A stretch of 22,762 nt of DNA from the IMG/VR virus record IMGVR_UViG_3300025645_000496, positions 1 through 22,762 of that record; one strand, given 5' to 3'. The stretch comes from a virus. The translations under genes were made by a program, and so were the position numbers. Positions 1-6,468 of the stretch are shown piece by piece; the first letter of the stretch is position 1; each line of letters opens with the position of its first letter. Under the pieces are notes generated by a model. The model did not search any database. It saw nothing but the letters and a program-made list of their open reading frames with translations, and was not told the origin of the DNA.

Positions 1-696
1 ACTACTAGTCTTGGTTCTTGTTGACTGTAGTCAAAGCATCCCCACTCGCAACCAGACTCAGGAATAAAGAGGGATCTAATCATCGGTCCTAAATCTTTGT
101 TGCGTGCAGGAATTTGTTGTAGGTTTGGATTCGAATATGAAAATCTACCAGTTACTGTCCCACCAGTATCTGATCTAATCTGATTTATATCTGCATGAAT
201 CCTACCATTATGTTCGTGTTTAATAATTGTATCTATAAATGTTGTATGTGCCTTGTTAATCTCTCTTGCTTTTGCTATACATTGTACTAAAGGATGATTA
301 TGAGTAGAAAGAAAGTTTTTAGTAAATGAAGGCGCTTGTGTTTTTGCTGTCCGTTCGTATTCCAGGTTTAATTTATCAAAGACTTTGGCTATCGACCGCG
401 CTGCCCATATTTGAGTTTGTACTCCTGTTTCTTTTTCTACTTTTTGGAGTAATGTTTCTTCTTGTTTCGCTAGCTGTTGCTTCAGTGTATGAGCTTTTTG
501 AACGTCCACTCTCACGCCAAGAAATCGCATATCGACCAGGCAAGGAAAAAGATCCGTTTCCAAATCAAAAATAGATTGTAAGTCTTGATCTATAATTTCT
601 TTCTGCATAACTTTCCACAAAGCTAAAGTTAACTCTGCATCACGTTCAGCATAGTTACCAACATACATTGCTGGCATCTTCCACATATCTGCTTTA
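1..696 (-). CDS. polA: DNA polymerase I-like (family A) polymerase part, partial at window edge and out of frame with its N-terminal part
   Basis: Reading leftward from the second copy of an 86-bp duplication, this frame stays open to the window edge. It starts with the last part of the exonuclease domain (YVGNYAERDAE), continues through the linker and thumb region, and ends in the polymerase palm. Recognisable family A features are TGGTVTGRFSYSNPNLQQIP, followed by motif A as DYSQQEPR, where the Asp is the expected metal ligand. Most bacterial enzymes have DYSQIELR here. The protein would replicate phage DNA. The fingers and motifs B and C lie beyond position 1. The frame joins the exonuclease part at 629-1285 perfectly if one 86-bp copy is removed (codon gtt, then atg cag). 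As assembled, the gene is split. I see no start codon with a ribosome site for independent expression, so I regard this as the 3' half of one gene. Confidence 0.88.
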
Positions 697-782
697 CTTT
701 CCAAAGTGCTAAAGTTAATTCTGCATCACGTTCAGCATAGTTACCTACATACATTGCAGGCATCTTCCACATGTCAGCTTTA
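611..782. repeat. 86-bp imperfect tandem duplication inside the DNA polymerase gene
   Basis: Copy one is 611-696 and copy two is 697-782, directly adjacent and both 86 bases long, with 78 of 86 identical by hand alignment. Both begin ctttcc and end gcttta on the plus strand. Because 86 is not a multiple of three, the duplication shifts the polymerase frame. In the polymerase frame all eight differences are synonymous, so both copies encode the same peptide around the Exo III motif. Confidence 0.95.
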
Positions 783-1285
783 GGATCTAGTCCCCATTCT
801 TTTGCTGCATTGTTTAGTTCTGCCTCACTCTTACCTTGACCACAATAATCCCAACCTAATGATCCAAGATCAAATCTAAATCTATTCTCATTAACAAGTG
901 ATGCTGCAATCATGGTGTCAACAATTCTTCCATTAACTTTTATACCCATAGCTTTAATCCATGAGATATCATACATTGCATTGTGAAATATTTTAGTAGA
1001 GTTAGATGCACAAATATCTGTAAACCATTGAATTACTTTACTTTTTTCTAGGTTACCACCACCCTCGTGATCGAATGGAAAGTACCCTGCATAGCCATCT
1101 GTTGCAATTGCAATGCCAACAACTTTACCTTTACCAACTACAGAACCTGAGCCCATAGTTTTTAATTCTGGATCATGTGTTTCTAAATCAATTGCAATCT
1201 CATCACAAAATCTTAAATCCGGAAACTCAGTAGGTTTAACCCATTCTGTCTGTGCTTTAAATATCATATTATTTTTTAGGTTCAT
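629..1285 (-). CDS. polA: DNA polymerase I-like 3'-5' exonuclease domain, frameshifted N-terminal part
   Basis: This is the N-terminal proofreading domain of a family A (DnaQ-like) DNA polymerase. Exo I is DLET (Asp33, Glu35), Exo II is HNAMYDISW (Asn102, Asp106) and Exo III is YAERD (Tyr183, Asp187), so all catalytic positions are present. From residue 197 on, the listed frame is not genuine. It reads an out-of-frame copy of the preceding 86 bp and stops at 629, so the functional sequence ends near Lys196 and continues in the 1-696 frame. The start at 1285 has an AGAAGA-like element upstream and overlaps the preceding 64-aa gene by 17 bases. An alternative ATG at 1267 avoids the overlap but has no visible ribosome site. 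It is probably the last recognisable gene of the leftward replication operon. Whether the break is biological or an assembly join is discussed under findings. Confidence 0.9.
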   Translation of the reverse strand: MNLKNNMIFKAQTEWVKPTEFPDLRFCDEIAIDLETHDPELKTMGSGSVVGKGKVVGIAIATDGYAGYFPFDHEGGGNLEKSKVIQWFTDICASNSTKIFHNAMYDISWIKAMGIKVNGRIVDTMIAASLVNENRFRFDLGSLGWDYCGQGKSEAELNNAAKEWGLDPKADMWKMPAMYVGNYAERDAELTLALWKVKQICGRCQQCMLVTMLNVMQS

Positions 1286-1463
1286 AAATATGTTCTTCTT
1301 CTATTATTTTATTTAGTTTATCTTTATTACTAAAAGCATACAAAGCAGCGTGGTGATCTTTAGGATATATCTCCCATGAAACTAATCTAGGATATATTTC
1401 TAAATCAAACATATACTTGTCTTCAACTTTAATAGTTTTTTTAATTATAGATTTACTCGGCAT
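1269..1463 (-). CDS. Small hypothetical phage protein (64 aa)
   Basis: I do not recognise this family. The product is short, lysine- and glutamate-rich, with no signal peptide or membrane segment. Its middle (MFDLEIYPRLVSWEIYP) looks like a beta-rich stretch and its end (KLNKIIEEEHIYEPKK) is helical and charged. The ATG sits inside the last codons of the DUF3310-like gene (11-base overlap), with a purine-rich AAAGGAAAGAG upstream. It overlaps the polymerase start by 17 bases, which fits translational coupling in a compact operon. Lying between DUF3310 and the polymerase suggests a nucleotide-metabolism or replication accessory role, but that is only positional inference. Confidence 0.7.
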   Translation of the reverse strand: MPSKSIIKKTIKVEDKYMFDLEIYPRLVSWEIYPKDHHAALYAFSNKDKLNKIIEEEHIYEPKK

Positions 1464-1671
1464 TGTAGTCTCTTTCCTTTATCATTTCTAAATAATGTAT
1501 AGCTTTATCTATGTCTTCTACTCCGCCTTTGTGAGAGTGTCTGCATATGTATTTTATAGCATTCCCCTCTGCAAAAAGCAATTTATTCTTGTTTATAAAT
1601 TCTGCTGGCTGTATTTTCATGTACATATAATGTGTACCTGAAACTTGTTTTAAGTATGGATCGTCGCTCAT
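1453..1671 (-). CDS. DUF3310-like small phage protein
   Basis: The 72-aa product fits the DUF3310 pattern (PF11753, sometimes labelled SaV-like or nucleotide-kinase-like in phage annotations). It has an N-terminal HY segment, then IQPAEFINKN, the core FAEGNAIKYICRHSHKGG, and the closing helix VEDIDKAIHYLEMI. The family is common in phage replication modules. Its biochemical role is not settled, and the 'nucleotide kinase' label is weakly supported because no P-loop is present here. It starts in an ATGA overlap with the stop of the SF1 helicase gene, so the two are probably translationally coupled. Length is normal for the family. Confidence 0.82.
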   Translation of the reverse strand: MSDDPYLKQVSGTHYMYMKIQPAEFINKNKLLFAEGNAIKYICRHSHKGGVEDIDKAIHYLEMIKERDYNAE

Positions 1672-3104
1672 ATTTTAAACTCCTTAGATTTGTTTGGACA
1701 TTTTATTAAGTATAAATTTTTCATAGTTCTTGTGATACCTACATACCAAACACGATATTCTTCATCTTGTTTTTGTATAGATTTTTTTGCTCCTTTAAGT
1801 GTATTTGCTGTGTGGTTTAAAAACAAAACAACGTTAGTCGCTTCACCACCTTTTGCACCATGTATCGTTGATACTTTTATTCTTGCTTCTTTAGTTGGAT
1901 CTTCATTGTTAAGTAACAATAACTTCATGTAAGTTATCTGACTGTCAGATACATTGTTAAATGCATCATACCATTTTAATGATAGATTCATTGGTCCTTT
2001 TATTCTTTCTTTAATTCTTTGTAATTGTATATCAGGAAGAGTGATCTTTTTTTGTAATTGAGACCAGTATTGTATATCCTCATACAAACTTTTACCAATA
2101 CTATTTCCTTGTGTTGTATTAAAAAATAAACCTTTCTTTTTTAAATAAGTTGGTATTGGTTTTAATAATGATTTAGTTCTTGTAAGTATTAACCAATCAC
2201 TTGTAGACATATCTATATCTGATAGTTTATATCTTTCGTAAATTTCACCAAATTCAGACTTTGGAAAATACTCTTTGTCAATTCTATTATCTTGTATTCT
2301 ATCAATGACATCTAATGCAATTTTCTGTATACTACTCGGCACTCTTTCTGATTTTGTAAGTGGTATTTCTGTTGCATCATAGTCAATAAAAGAATCTACA
2401 TCTGCACCGGCCCAACCAAATATAGCTTGGTCATCATCACCTGCTACCCACACATCACACTTTGTATCTTGTTCTATTTTATTTATCATAGACCATTGTA
2501 TTAGGGAAAGATCTTGTGCTTCATCTACAAATATAACATCAAACTCTGGTACATCTTTTGTATCTAAAAATTTTTGTATCATGTCTGTAAAATCTATAAG
2601 ACCATGTACTTTTTTATAGTTGTTAATTTCTTTTTCTATTGCATCTAGTTTGTCTCTTTCAATTTTAGATAGGTGTTCGTTTAAATCCAACTGATCTAAT
2701 ACAGATATTTGTTTTACTCTTGCTAAATTAATTAACCCTAGATACTCACTGTCAGATGAAAATATACCATTCCAATTATTGGTTTCATATGACGCGTATT
2801 TAATTTGTATGCCACAGCTATCACCGATTGCTTTGTAGTTAAGATCTTGCATAACGTTTTCTTCTCTAAGACCTAGTCTATTAAATGCTAGTGAGTGTAA
2901 CGTTTGAAAGTATTTTATATCTTTCTTGGTAAGTTCTGTTTTTATTTTTAAAAACCTATCTCTTGCTTCACCCGCAGCTTTACGAGTAAAAGCAAAGTAA
3001 CCTATACGATTTAGCGGTGTGCCTTTGTCCACATACTTCTGTACTTCATTTAACAATCTTCTTGTCTTACCTGTGCCTGGTGGACCTACTACCTTATATC
3101 TCAT
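1668..3104 (-). CDS. UvrD/Rep-like superfamily 1 DNA helicase
   Basis: This is an SF1A helicase that should translocate 3'-5' on single-stranded DNA using ATP. Visible motifs are Walker A GPPGTGKT (residues 7-14), motif Ia YFAFTRKAA (near 36-44), motif II VDEAQD (193-198), motif III GDDDQAIFGWAGAD (about 222-235), motif V STIHGAKGGEA (412-422) and motif VI YVGITRT (454-460). At 478 aa it is shorter than cellular UvrD or Rep (about 670-720 aa), consistent with small 1B/2B insertions as in other phage SF1 enzymes. The ATG shares one base with the primase stop (TAATG), so the pair is tightly coupled. It probably unwinds DNA for the phase of replication served by the adjacent primase and polymerase; repair or recombination is the alternative. 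Confidence 0.93.
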   Translation of the reverse strand: MRYKVVGPPGTGKTRRLLNEVQKYVDKGTPLNRIGYFAFTRKAAGEARDRFLKIKTELTKKDIKYFQTLHSLAFNRLGLREENVMQDLNYKAIGDSCGIQIKYASYETNNWNGIFSSDSEYLGLINLARVKQISVLDQLDLNEHLSKIERDKLDAIEKEINNYKKVHGLIDFTDMIQKFLDTKDVPEFDVIFVDEAQDLSLIQWSMINKIEQDTKCDVWVAGDDDQAIFGWAGADVDSFIDYDATEIPLTKSERVPSSIQKIALDVIDRIQDNRIDKEYFPKSEFGEIYERYKLSDIDMSTSDWLILTRTKSLLKPIPTYLKKKGLFFNTTQGNSIGKSLYEDIQYWSQLQKKITLPDIQLQRIKERIKGPMNLSLKWYDAFNNVSDSQITYMKLLLLNNEDPTKEARIKVSTIHGAKGGEATNVVLFLNHTANTLKGAKKSIQKQDEEYRVWYVGITRTMKNLYLIKCPNKSKEFKI

Positions 3105-4672
3105 TAGTAGTTACTCTCTTTTCTTTCAACTGGTTTATATTCTATCTTATCTATATGTAATTGTTTTAGTCTACATACTTTAATTGTTTTACCATCTACA
3201 TTTAATGAATGATTAAACTCAACTTGACATTTATCTTTTAGTTTCTGTGCTATTCTTTCCTCTGGTATTTTCCAACTAGATCCTAGGTGATCTATAAAAG
3301 AATTAAATCTAAATAAATGAAAACCTTCTTCTGTCAAACAAGAACCACTGTTGATTTGTATTCTGTTTTTTGCACGTGGACCATTGACACAATATTGATA
3401 TAGTTCTTCATTCAATCTATCTTCTATTTGTGTACCTGCTGGAGGTGATATCTTAGTAGAACCTTTTCTAAGTTCTGTTAGTTTTGCTCTAAAATCTTTT
3501 GGTTTTAATGGTTCATGGTAGATACCTGTCTGTTCCCATATTAAATCTAACAACTCAGTTTGTTTTGTAATTAATCTTCTGTGGTTTGCAACAACACCTT
3601 CTTTAGTTCCATCGGGTAGTACAACATTGAATCTATATTCTGGTTCTGCATACATTATAATTTCAAAATCTGTGATGTCAGGAAACATTGTAATACTATC
3701 TGACTTAACACCAAACGGTCTTGAGAAACAAAGTGTACGCATGCATTTACTTTGTATTGGATCTTCATAACAAGTATGACCTGCAGTATCTTTTTTCCAT
3801 GCAGTTATTTTAGAATCTAGTTTTGTTTTATCCCATGGGTCTTCTAGATAACTATAGTTTGCTTTTGCAACTTGATCTGGCCATTTGTCTTTGTATTTCT
3901 TTTTAGCAAAGACCATGTAGTTATACATAAACCTATCTCTGCCATCATCTAGTTTTCGTTTTGAACACAATGCTAAACATGGTGGACCATCTTCAAACTC
4001 TGGATCTGTACCTATTAATATATTTCTGTATGTTTCATCTACTAGTTTTTCTAGTTCTTGTTTACCAATCTTGCTTTGATTAGCAACTTCTATAAATTTT
4101 TCTAAATCTAATTTGTTATTATCTTTATCAACTGCATATCTTTTTGTGCTACCATTATTGTAGTAAGGTAAGTTTATAAAGTTACCTGGTTTTATTTCGC
4201 CTTTGTCATCTTCCTTTAATTCTTTCTGTTTTGGAAAAACCTCTGTGTCAGGATCTAATCCAAGTGGCAGAAGAAAAGACTTCAATGCCGAGATTAGATC
4301 GACAGCTGGTATGGGTTCTTTTAAAAACAAATAACAATGCAATCCTCCACTCTTAGATAACAATGGTATTAGTGGTAATTTAAATTGTTGAAACAATGCT
4401 AGATAATTTTCAACTTTAAAACTTGAATAATCTTTTGAGTCTATGTCAATACAACCAAACTGAACTGTTTTATCTAATCTACATGGTTGTATACCAATAG
4501 ATATTTTACCTTCAATGTGATCTTTATAATCACCTTGTGTAATTGGTCTACCAGCCCACTCATAGTTTGGTTTGAGTTTGTTTTTGTCAGTGTCTAATTG
4601 TGCCGAAGACATATCGGCAATACCAAAGTCGCCTTGGTATCCAGTAAATAATTCTATAAATTTTTCAACCAT
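3104..4672 (-). CDS. Archaeo-eukaryotic-type primase (TOTE-like AEP) with Cys-rich C-terminal region
   Basis: The product looks like a DNA primase of the AEP superfamily. Counting from the longer GTG form (start 4699), the metal-binding hhDhD motif is GCIDIDS (82-88), the S-x-H motif is SKSGGLHCYLF (115-125), then EVFPKQ (153-158) and GNFINLPYY (172-180), an order I associate with TOTE-type and phage AEP primases. A second region has Cys241, Cys245, Cys310, Cys319 and Cys324 in a PriCT/PriL-like context (GPPCLALC ... CYEDPIQSKCMRTLC), which could bind zinc or an iron-sulfur cluster. I prefer the ATG at 4672 (MVEKFIELF) because the longer form reads through a GC-rich hairpin. Neither start has a strong ribosome site. 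It lies directly upstream of the SF1 helicase and shares a base with it. The C-terminus ends in ESNY, as does the preceding gene's product. Confidence 0.87.
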   Translation of the reverse strand: MVEKFIELFTGYQGDFGIADMSSAQLDTDKNKLKPNYEWAGRPITQGDYKDHIEGKISIGIQPCRLDKTVQFGCIDIDSKDYSSFKVENYLALFQQFKLPLIPLLSKSGGLHCYLFLKEPIPAVDLISALKSFLLPLGLDPDTEVFPKQKELKEDDKGEIKPGNFINLPYYNNGSTKRYAVDKDNNKLDLEKFIEVANQSKIGKQELEKLVDETYRNILIGTDPEFEDGPPCLALCSKRKLDDGRDRFMYNYMVFAKKKYKDKWPDQVAKANYSYLEDPWDKTKLDSKITAWKKDTAGHTCYEDPIQSKCMRTLCFSRPFGVKSDSITMFPDITDFEIIMYAEPEYRFNVVLPDGTKEGVVANHRRLITKQTELLDLIWEQTGIYHEPLKPKDFRAKLTELRKGSTKISPPAGTQIEDRLNEELYQYCVNGPRAKNRIQINSGSCLTEEGFHLFRFNSFIDHLGSSWKIPEERIAQKLKDKCQVEFNHSLNVDGKTIKVCRLKQLHIDKIEYKPVERKESNY

Positions 4673-4686
4673 AAAGATCCCGGGTC

Positions 4687-4716
4687 GGAGCGGCTCCACT
4701 CTCGCTTTGCCGCTCC
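4687..4716 (-). promoter_or_regulatory. GC-rich stem-loop in the primase leader
   Basis: Plus-strand 4687-4694 (ggagcggc) is perfectly complementary to 4709-4716 (gccgctcc), giving an 8-bp all-but-one G/C stem with a 14-base loop. It lies in the gap between the 253-aa gene and the primase start, in a markedly GC-rich patch inside AT-rich DNA. No U-tract follows, so it does not look like an intrinsic terminator. An mRNA stability element, translational control site or replication-related structure is possible. Confidence 0.5.
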
Positions 4717-4738
4717 TATCTGCTCCATAAGAGTAGAA

Positions 4739-5500
4739 TTAGTAGTTAGATTCCTCTTGTGTTACAGCTGCAGCTTTTTGCTGACTGTTTTTCAAAGAGT
4801 TATAAAAATCTCTAGCCATTTGATATAGGCCGGCATTGTCTACTTTTCTTACCATAGACACATTGTAACCATGCCAAGTAAAACTACCTGAGTTTTCAAC
4901 AGAATTTAATTTATAAATTCTAGAAAATGTAGGTGCTTGTAAAGATTTTCCTGTGTTAGGATCGTTTTCAAATTCATTCTCCATTAAAGAATTCCATTGT
5001 CTACTTACCTTAAGCTGTGTTGACTTCATAGTCATCAAAGCTTTCTCCGGTCTCTCACCATTAATAATTACAAAGTGATTTGCTGTTTTGATAATTTCAT
5101 TTCCATTATCTAACATATCTTTGTTTCTATCATTTTGAGTTACCTTCGACATAATTCCAGGTCCTCTGTCATTATGTATAGGTCTACCTTCTCTTTTTTC
5201 AAAAGGTGCCCACTCTGGATATGTCATCTTGTAGAATACAGGAATAACTTCTATTCCTTTTTCTCCATTATACAGTTTCTTTGTAACTGTATTGTAGAAC
5301 ATACCAGCTTCAGCGCCTTCTACATACTTTGCATGTTTCTTTTTAGTCTCATCTGATCCTGATTGTAACAGTTTCAGAAAAGGTAAAGCTAGATCTTGTT
5401 TGTCTACGTTCTCTAAACCCATTCCTGAGTCTGATACGAAGTCCAAAGTTGCTAATGATCCGCTTTCTTGTTTTGCTACGTCTCTTGTTTCTTCATTCAT
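4739..5500 (-). CDS. Conserved phage protein, possible single-stranded DNA-binding or replication accessory protein
   Basis: I do not recognise a named domain. The 253-aa product is soluble-looking, with a charged N-terminus, a conserved-looking block LALPFLKLLQSGSDETKK (near residues 37-54), a central stretch rich in aromatic and beta-prone residues (GIEVIPVFYKMTYPEW), and a Gln/Ala-rich end closing in EESNY. Its position directly ahead of the primase, and the short C-terminal tail with glutamates and a final aromatic residue, resemble the arrangement of phage SSB proteins, but no OB-fold signature can be proven by eye. AAGGAA lies about eight bases before the ATG, and the stop of the previous gene is immediately adjacent. 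An SSB role is inference only. Confidence 0.8.
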   Translation of the reverse strand: MNEETRDVAKQESGSLATLDFVSDSGMGLENVDKQDLALPFLKLLQSGSDETKKKHAKYVEGAEAGMFYNTVTKKLYNGEKGIEVIPVFYKMTYPEWAPFEKREGRPIHNDRGPGIMSKVTQNDRNKDMLDNGNEIIKTANHFVIINGERPEKALMTMKSTQLKVSRQWNSLMENEFENDPNTGKSLQAPTFSRIYKLNSVENSGSFTWHGYNVSMVRKVDNAGLYQMARDFYNSLKNSQQKAAAVTQEESNY

Positions 5501-5501
5501 A

Positions 5502-6062
5502 TTATTTGTTCCTTGTTATTTTTGTTTTGTTTCCCTTAAACAGATTAAAATGTTCAGAAGGTAAGTCTAAATCTTTTTCGACTCGCTCTCTGAATAGTGC
5601 TTTGAGAGTCATGGGTTCCACTTTAAGCTTTTGAACCGGTTGGTACCCATTGCTCTCGGCAAGGTTTGCATATTCGCTCGCCTTGTTATCTTCGTTTCGA
5701 CCAAAGGAAACAGTGATTTCATTCTTAATCAAATCACCCAAGTCGTTATTTCGAAGCCAGTTAAATGCGCCTTCCTTTTTATCTACAGGAATTGTTGCGC
5801 TATAAATTTCTTTTACCTCTATTGCAGAACCATCTTTTAATTTCATAGTTTTTAGTTTCATAGAGTCCATAATTTCTGGTATCACTTGTTGTGAAAGTTT
5901 ATCCGCTTGTTGTTTTTTTCTAGATAATCTTTCTTCTTCAATTTTAATTTCATCTTCTAGCTTTTGTAATTCTAAAACATGGCTAGATAATGACTCTACA
6001 TTATTTAATTCATTTACTTGTTGAGGTGCATCCTCAATAAACATTTTTTCTAAGTTACTCAT
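5502..6062 (-). CDS. Conserved phage protein with N-terminal coiled coil, function unknown
   Basis: The product (186 aa from the chosen start) has a heptad-like, charged segment (LQKLEDEIKIEEERLSRKKQ) predicted to form a coiled coil. A middle domain follows with a Lys-rich KLKTMKLKDGSAIEVKE hairpin, and then a helical C-terminus (MTLKALFRERVEKDL) with a basic tail (GNKTKITRNK). A comparable C-terminal block occurs in phage proteins encoded near SSB and recombination genes, but I cannot name a family. I chose the ATG at 6062 because AGAGGA lies seven bases upstream; the in-frame ATG at 6080 has no ribosome site. The chosen start overlaps the previous stop. Oligomerisation or nucleic-acid binding in the replication module would fit. 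Confidence 0.78.
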   Translation of the reverse strand: MSNLEKMFIEDAPQQVNELNNVESLSSHVLELQKLEDEIKIEEERLSRKKQQADKLSQQVIPEIMDSMKLKTMKLKDGSAIEVKEIYSATIPVDKKEGAFNWLRNNDLGDLIKNEITVSFGRNEDNKASEYANLAESNGYQPVQKLKVEPMTLKALFRERVEKDLDLPSEHFNLFKGNKTKITRNK

Positions 6063-6411
6063 CTGTATTTCCTCTTTCATATAAATTTATTTCTATTGGG
6101 TAGTATTGTCTTTCTTGTTTGTCCCACTTTAATAAATTGTATTTACCATTAGTCATATCAGAAACTATAGAACATGTAACTCCAATAATTGCAGGATCAC
6201 CTGTTAATAATAAATAATCTTCTGGTGTAAAATCTTTTAATAGATTTCTTAATTTAAAAATTAGTGGACCAGGAGAAAAAATAATTTGTGATAATTCAGG
6301 AAGTAAAAATTTAAACTTACCGTATTTACCTGCACCGATAATATTTATTTTTGGGTTACCTGTTTTTGTACCTGGTATTTCCTGTATCACGTAAACTATA
6401 TTTTCTTTCAT
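6055..6411 (-). CDS. Conserved phage hypothetical protein (118 aa), first gene of the replication operon
   Basis: The product is a small soluble protein with a beta-rich N-terminus (MKENIVYVIQEIP), a helical middle (PLIFKLRNLLKDFTPEDY), and a C-terminal block, LLTGDPAIIGVTCSIVSDM followed by YNLLKWDKQERQYYPIEI. I have the impression of this C-terminal pattern in other marine phage genomes, always as a hypothetical protein near replication genes. Its function is unknown. It is the promoter-proximal gene of the leftward operon; its ATG lies just inside the divergent promoter region with no Shine-Dalgarno sequence, so the mRNA may be nearly leaderless. Early expression is likely from position. 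Confidence 0.78.
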   Translation of the reverse strand: MKENIVYVIQEIPGTKTGNPKINIIGAGKYGKFKFLLPELSQIIFSPGPLIFKLRNLLKDFTPEDYLLLTGDPAIIGVTCSIVSDMTNGKYNLLKWDKQERQYYPIEINLYERGNTDE

Positions 6412-6414
6412 GGC

Positions 6415-6447
6415 TTGACTTCTATTTTATATTTGATATCTTGTCAA
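6415..6447. promoter_or_regulatory. Divergent, face-to-face promoter elements between replication operon and SNF2-like helicase
   Basis: A rightward -35-like TTGACT at 6415-6420 is followed after 16 bases by TATCTT (6437-6442), placing transcription start about 20 bases before the helicase ATG. On the other strand a consensus TTGACA (6447-6442) reads leftward toward an AT-rich tract (TATAAAAT within 6424-6437). The leftward spacing is shorter than usual, so that -10 is uncertain. TTGAC and GTCAA form an inverted repeat bracketing the region, so the two promoters overlap and could interfere with each other or share an operator. Confidence 0.5.
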
Positions 6448-6468
6448 CTAGAAAGAAGAAAATAAATT

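Noticed and set aside
326-574. Rightward 82-codon frame with a hydrophobic segment, resembling a small membrane protein
   Set aside because: It lies opposite the DNA polymerase coding sequence, which continues with clear family A motifs. The hydrophobic look is the usual shadow of the antisense frame.
611-782. Intein or intron remnant considered as the cause of the polymerase interruption
   Set aside because: The extra DNA is a second copy of the flanking coding sequence, not foreign sequence, and has no splicing or homing-nuclease motifs.
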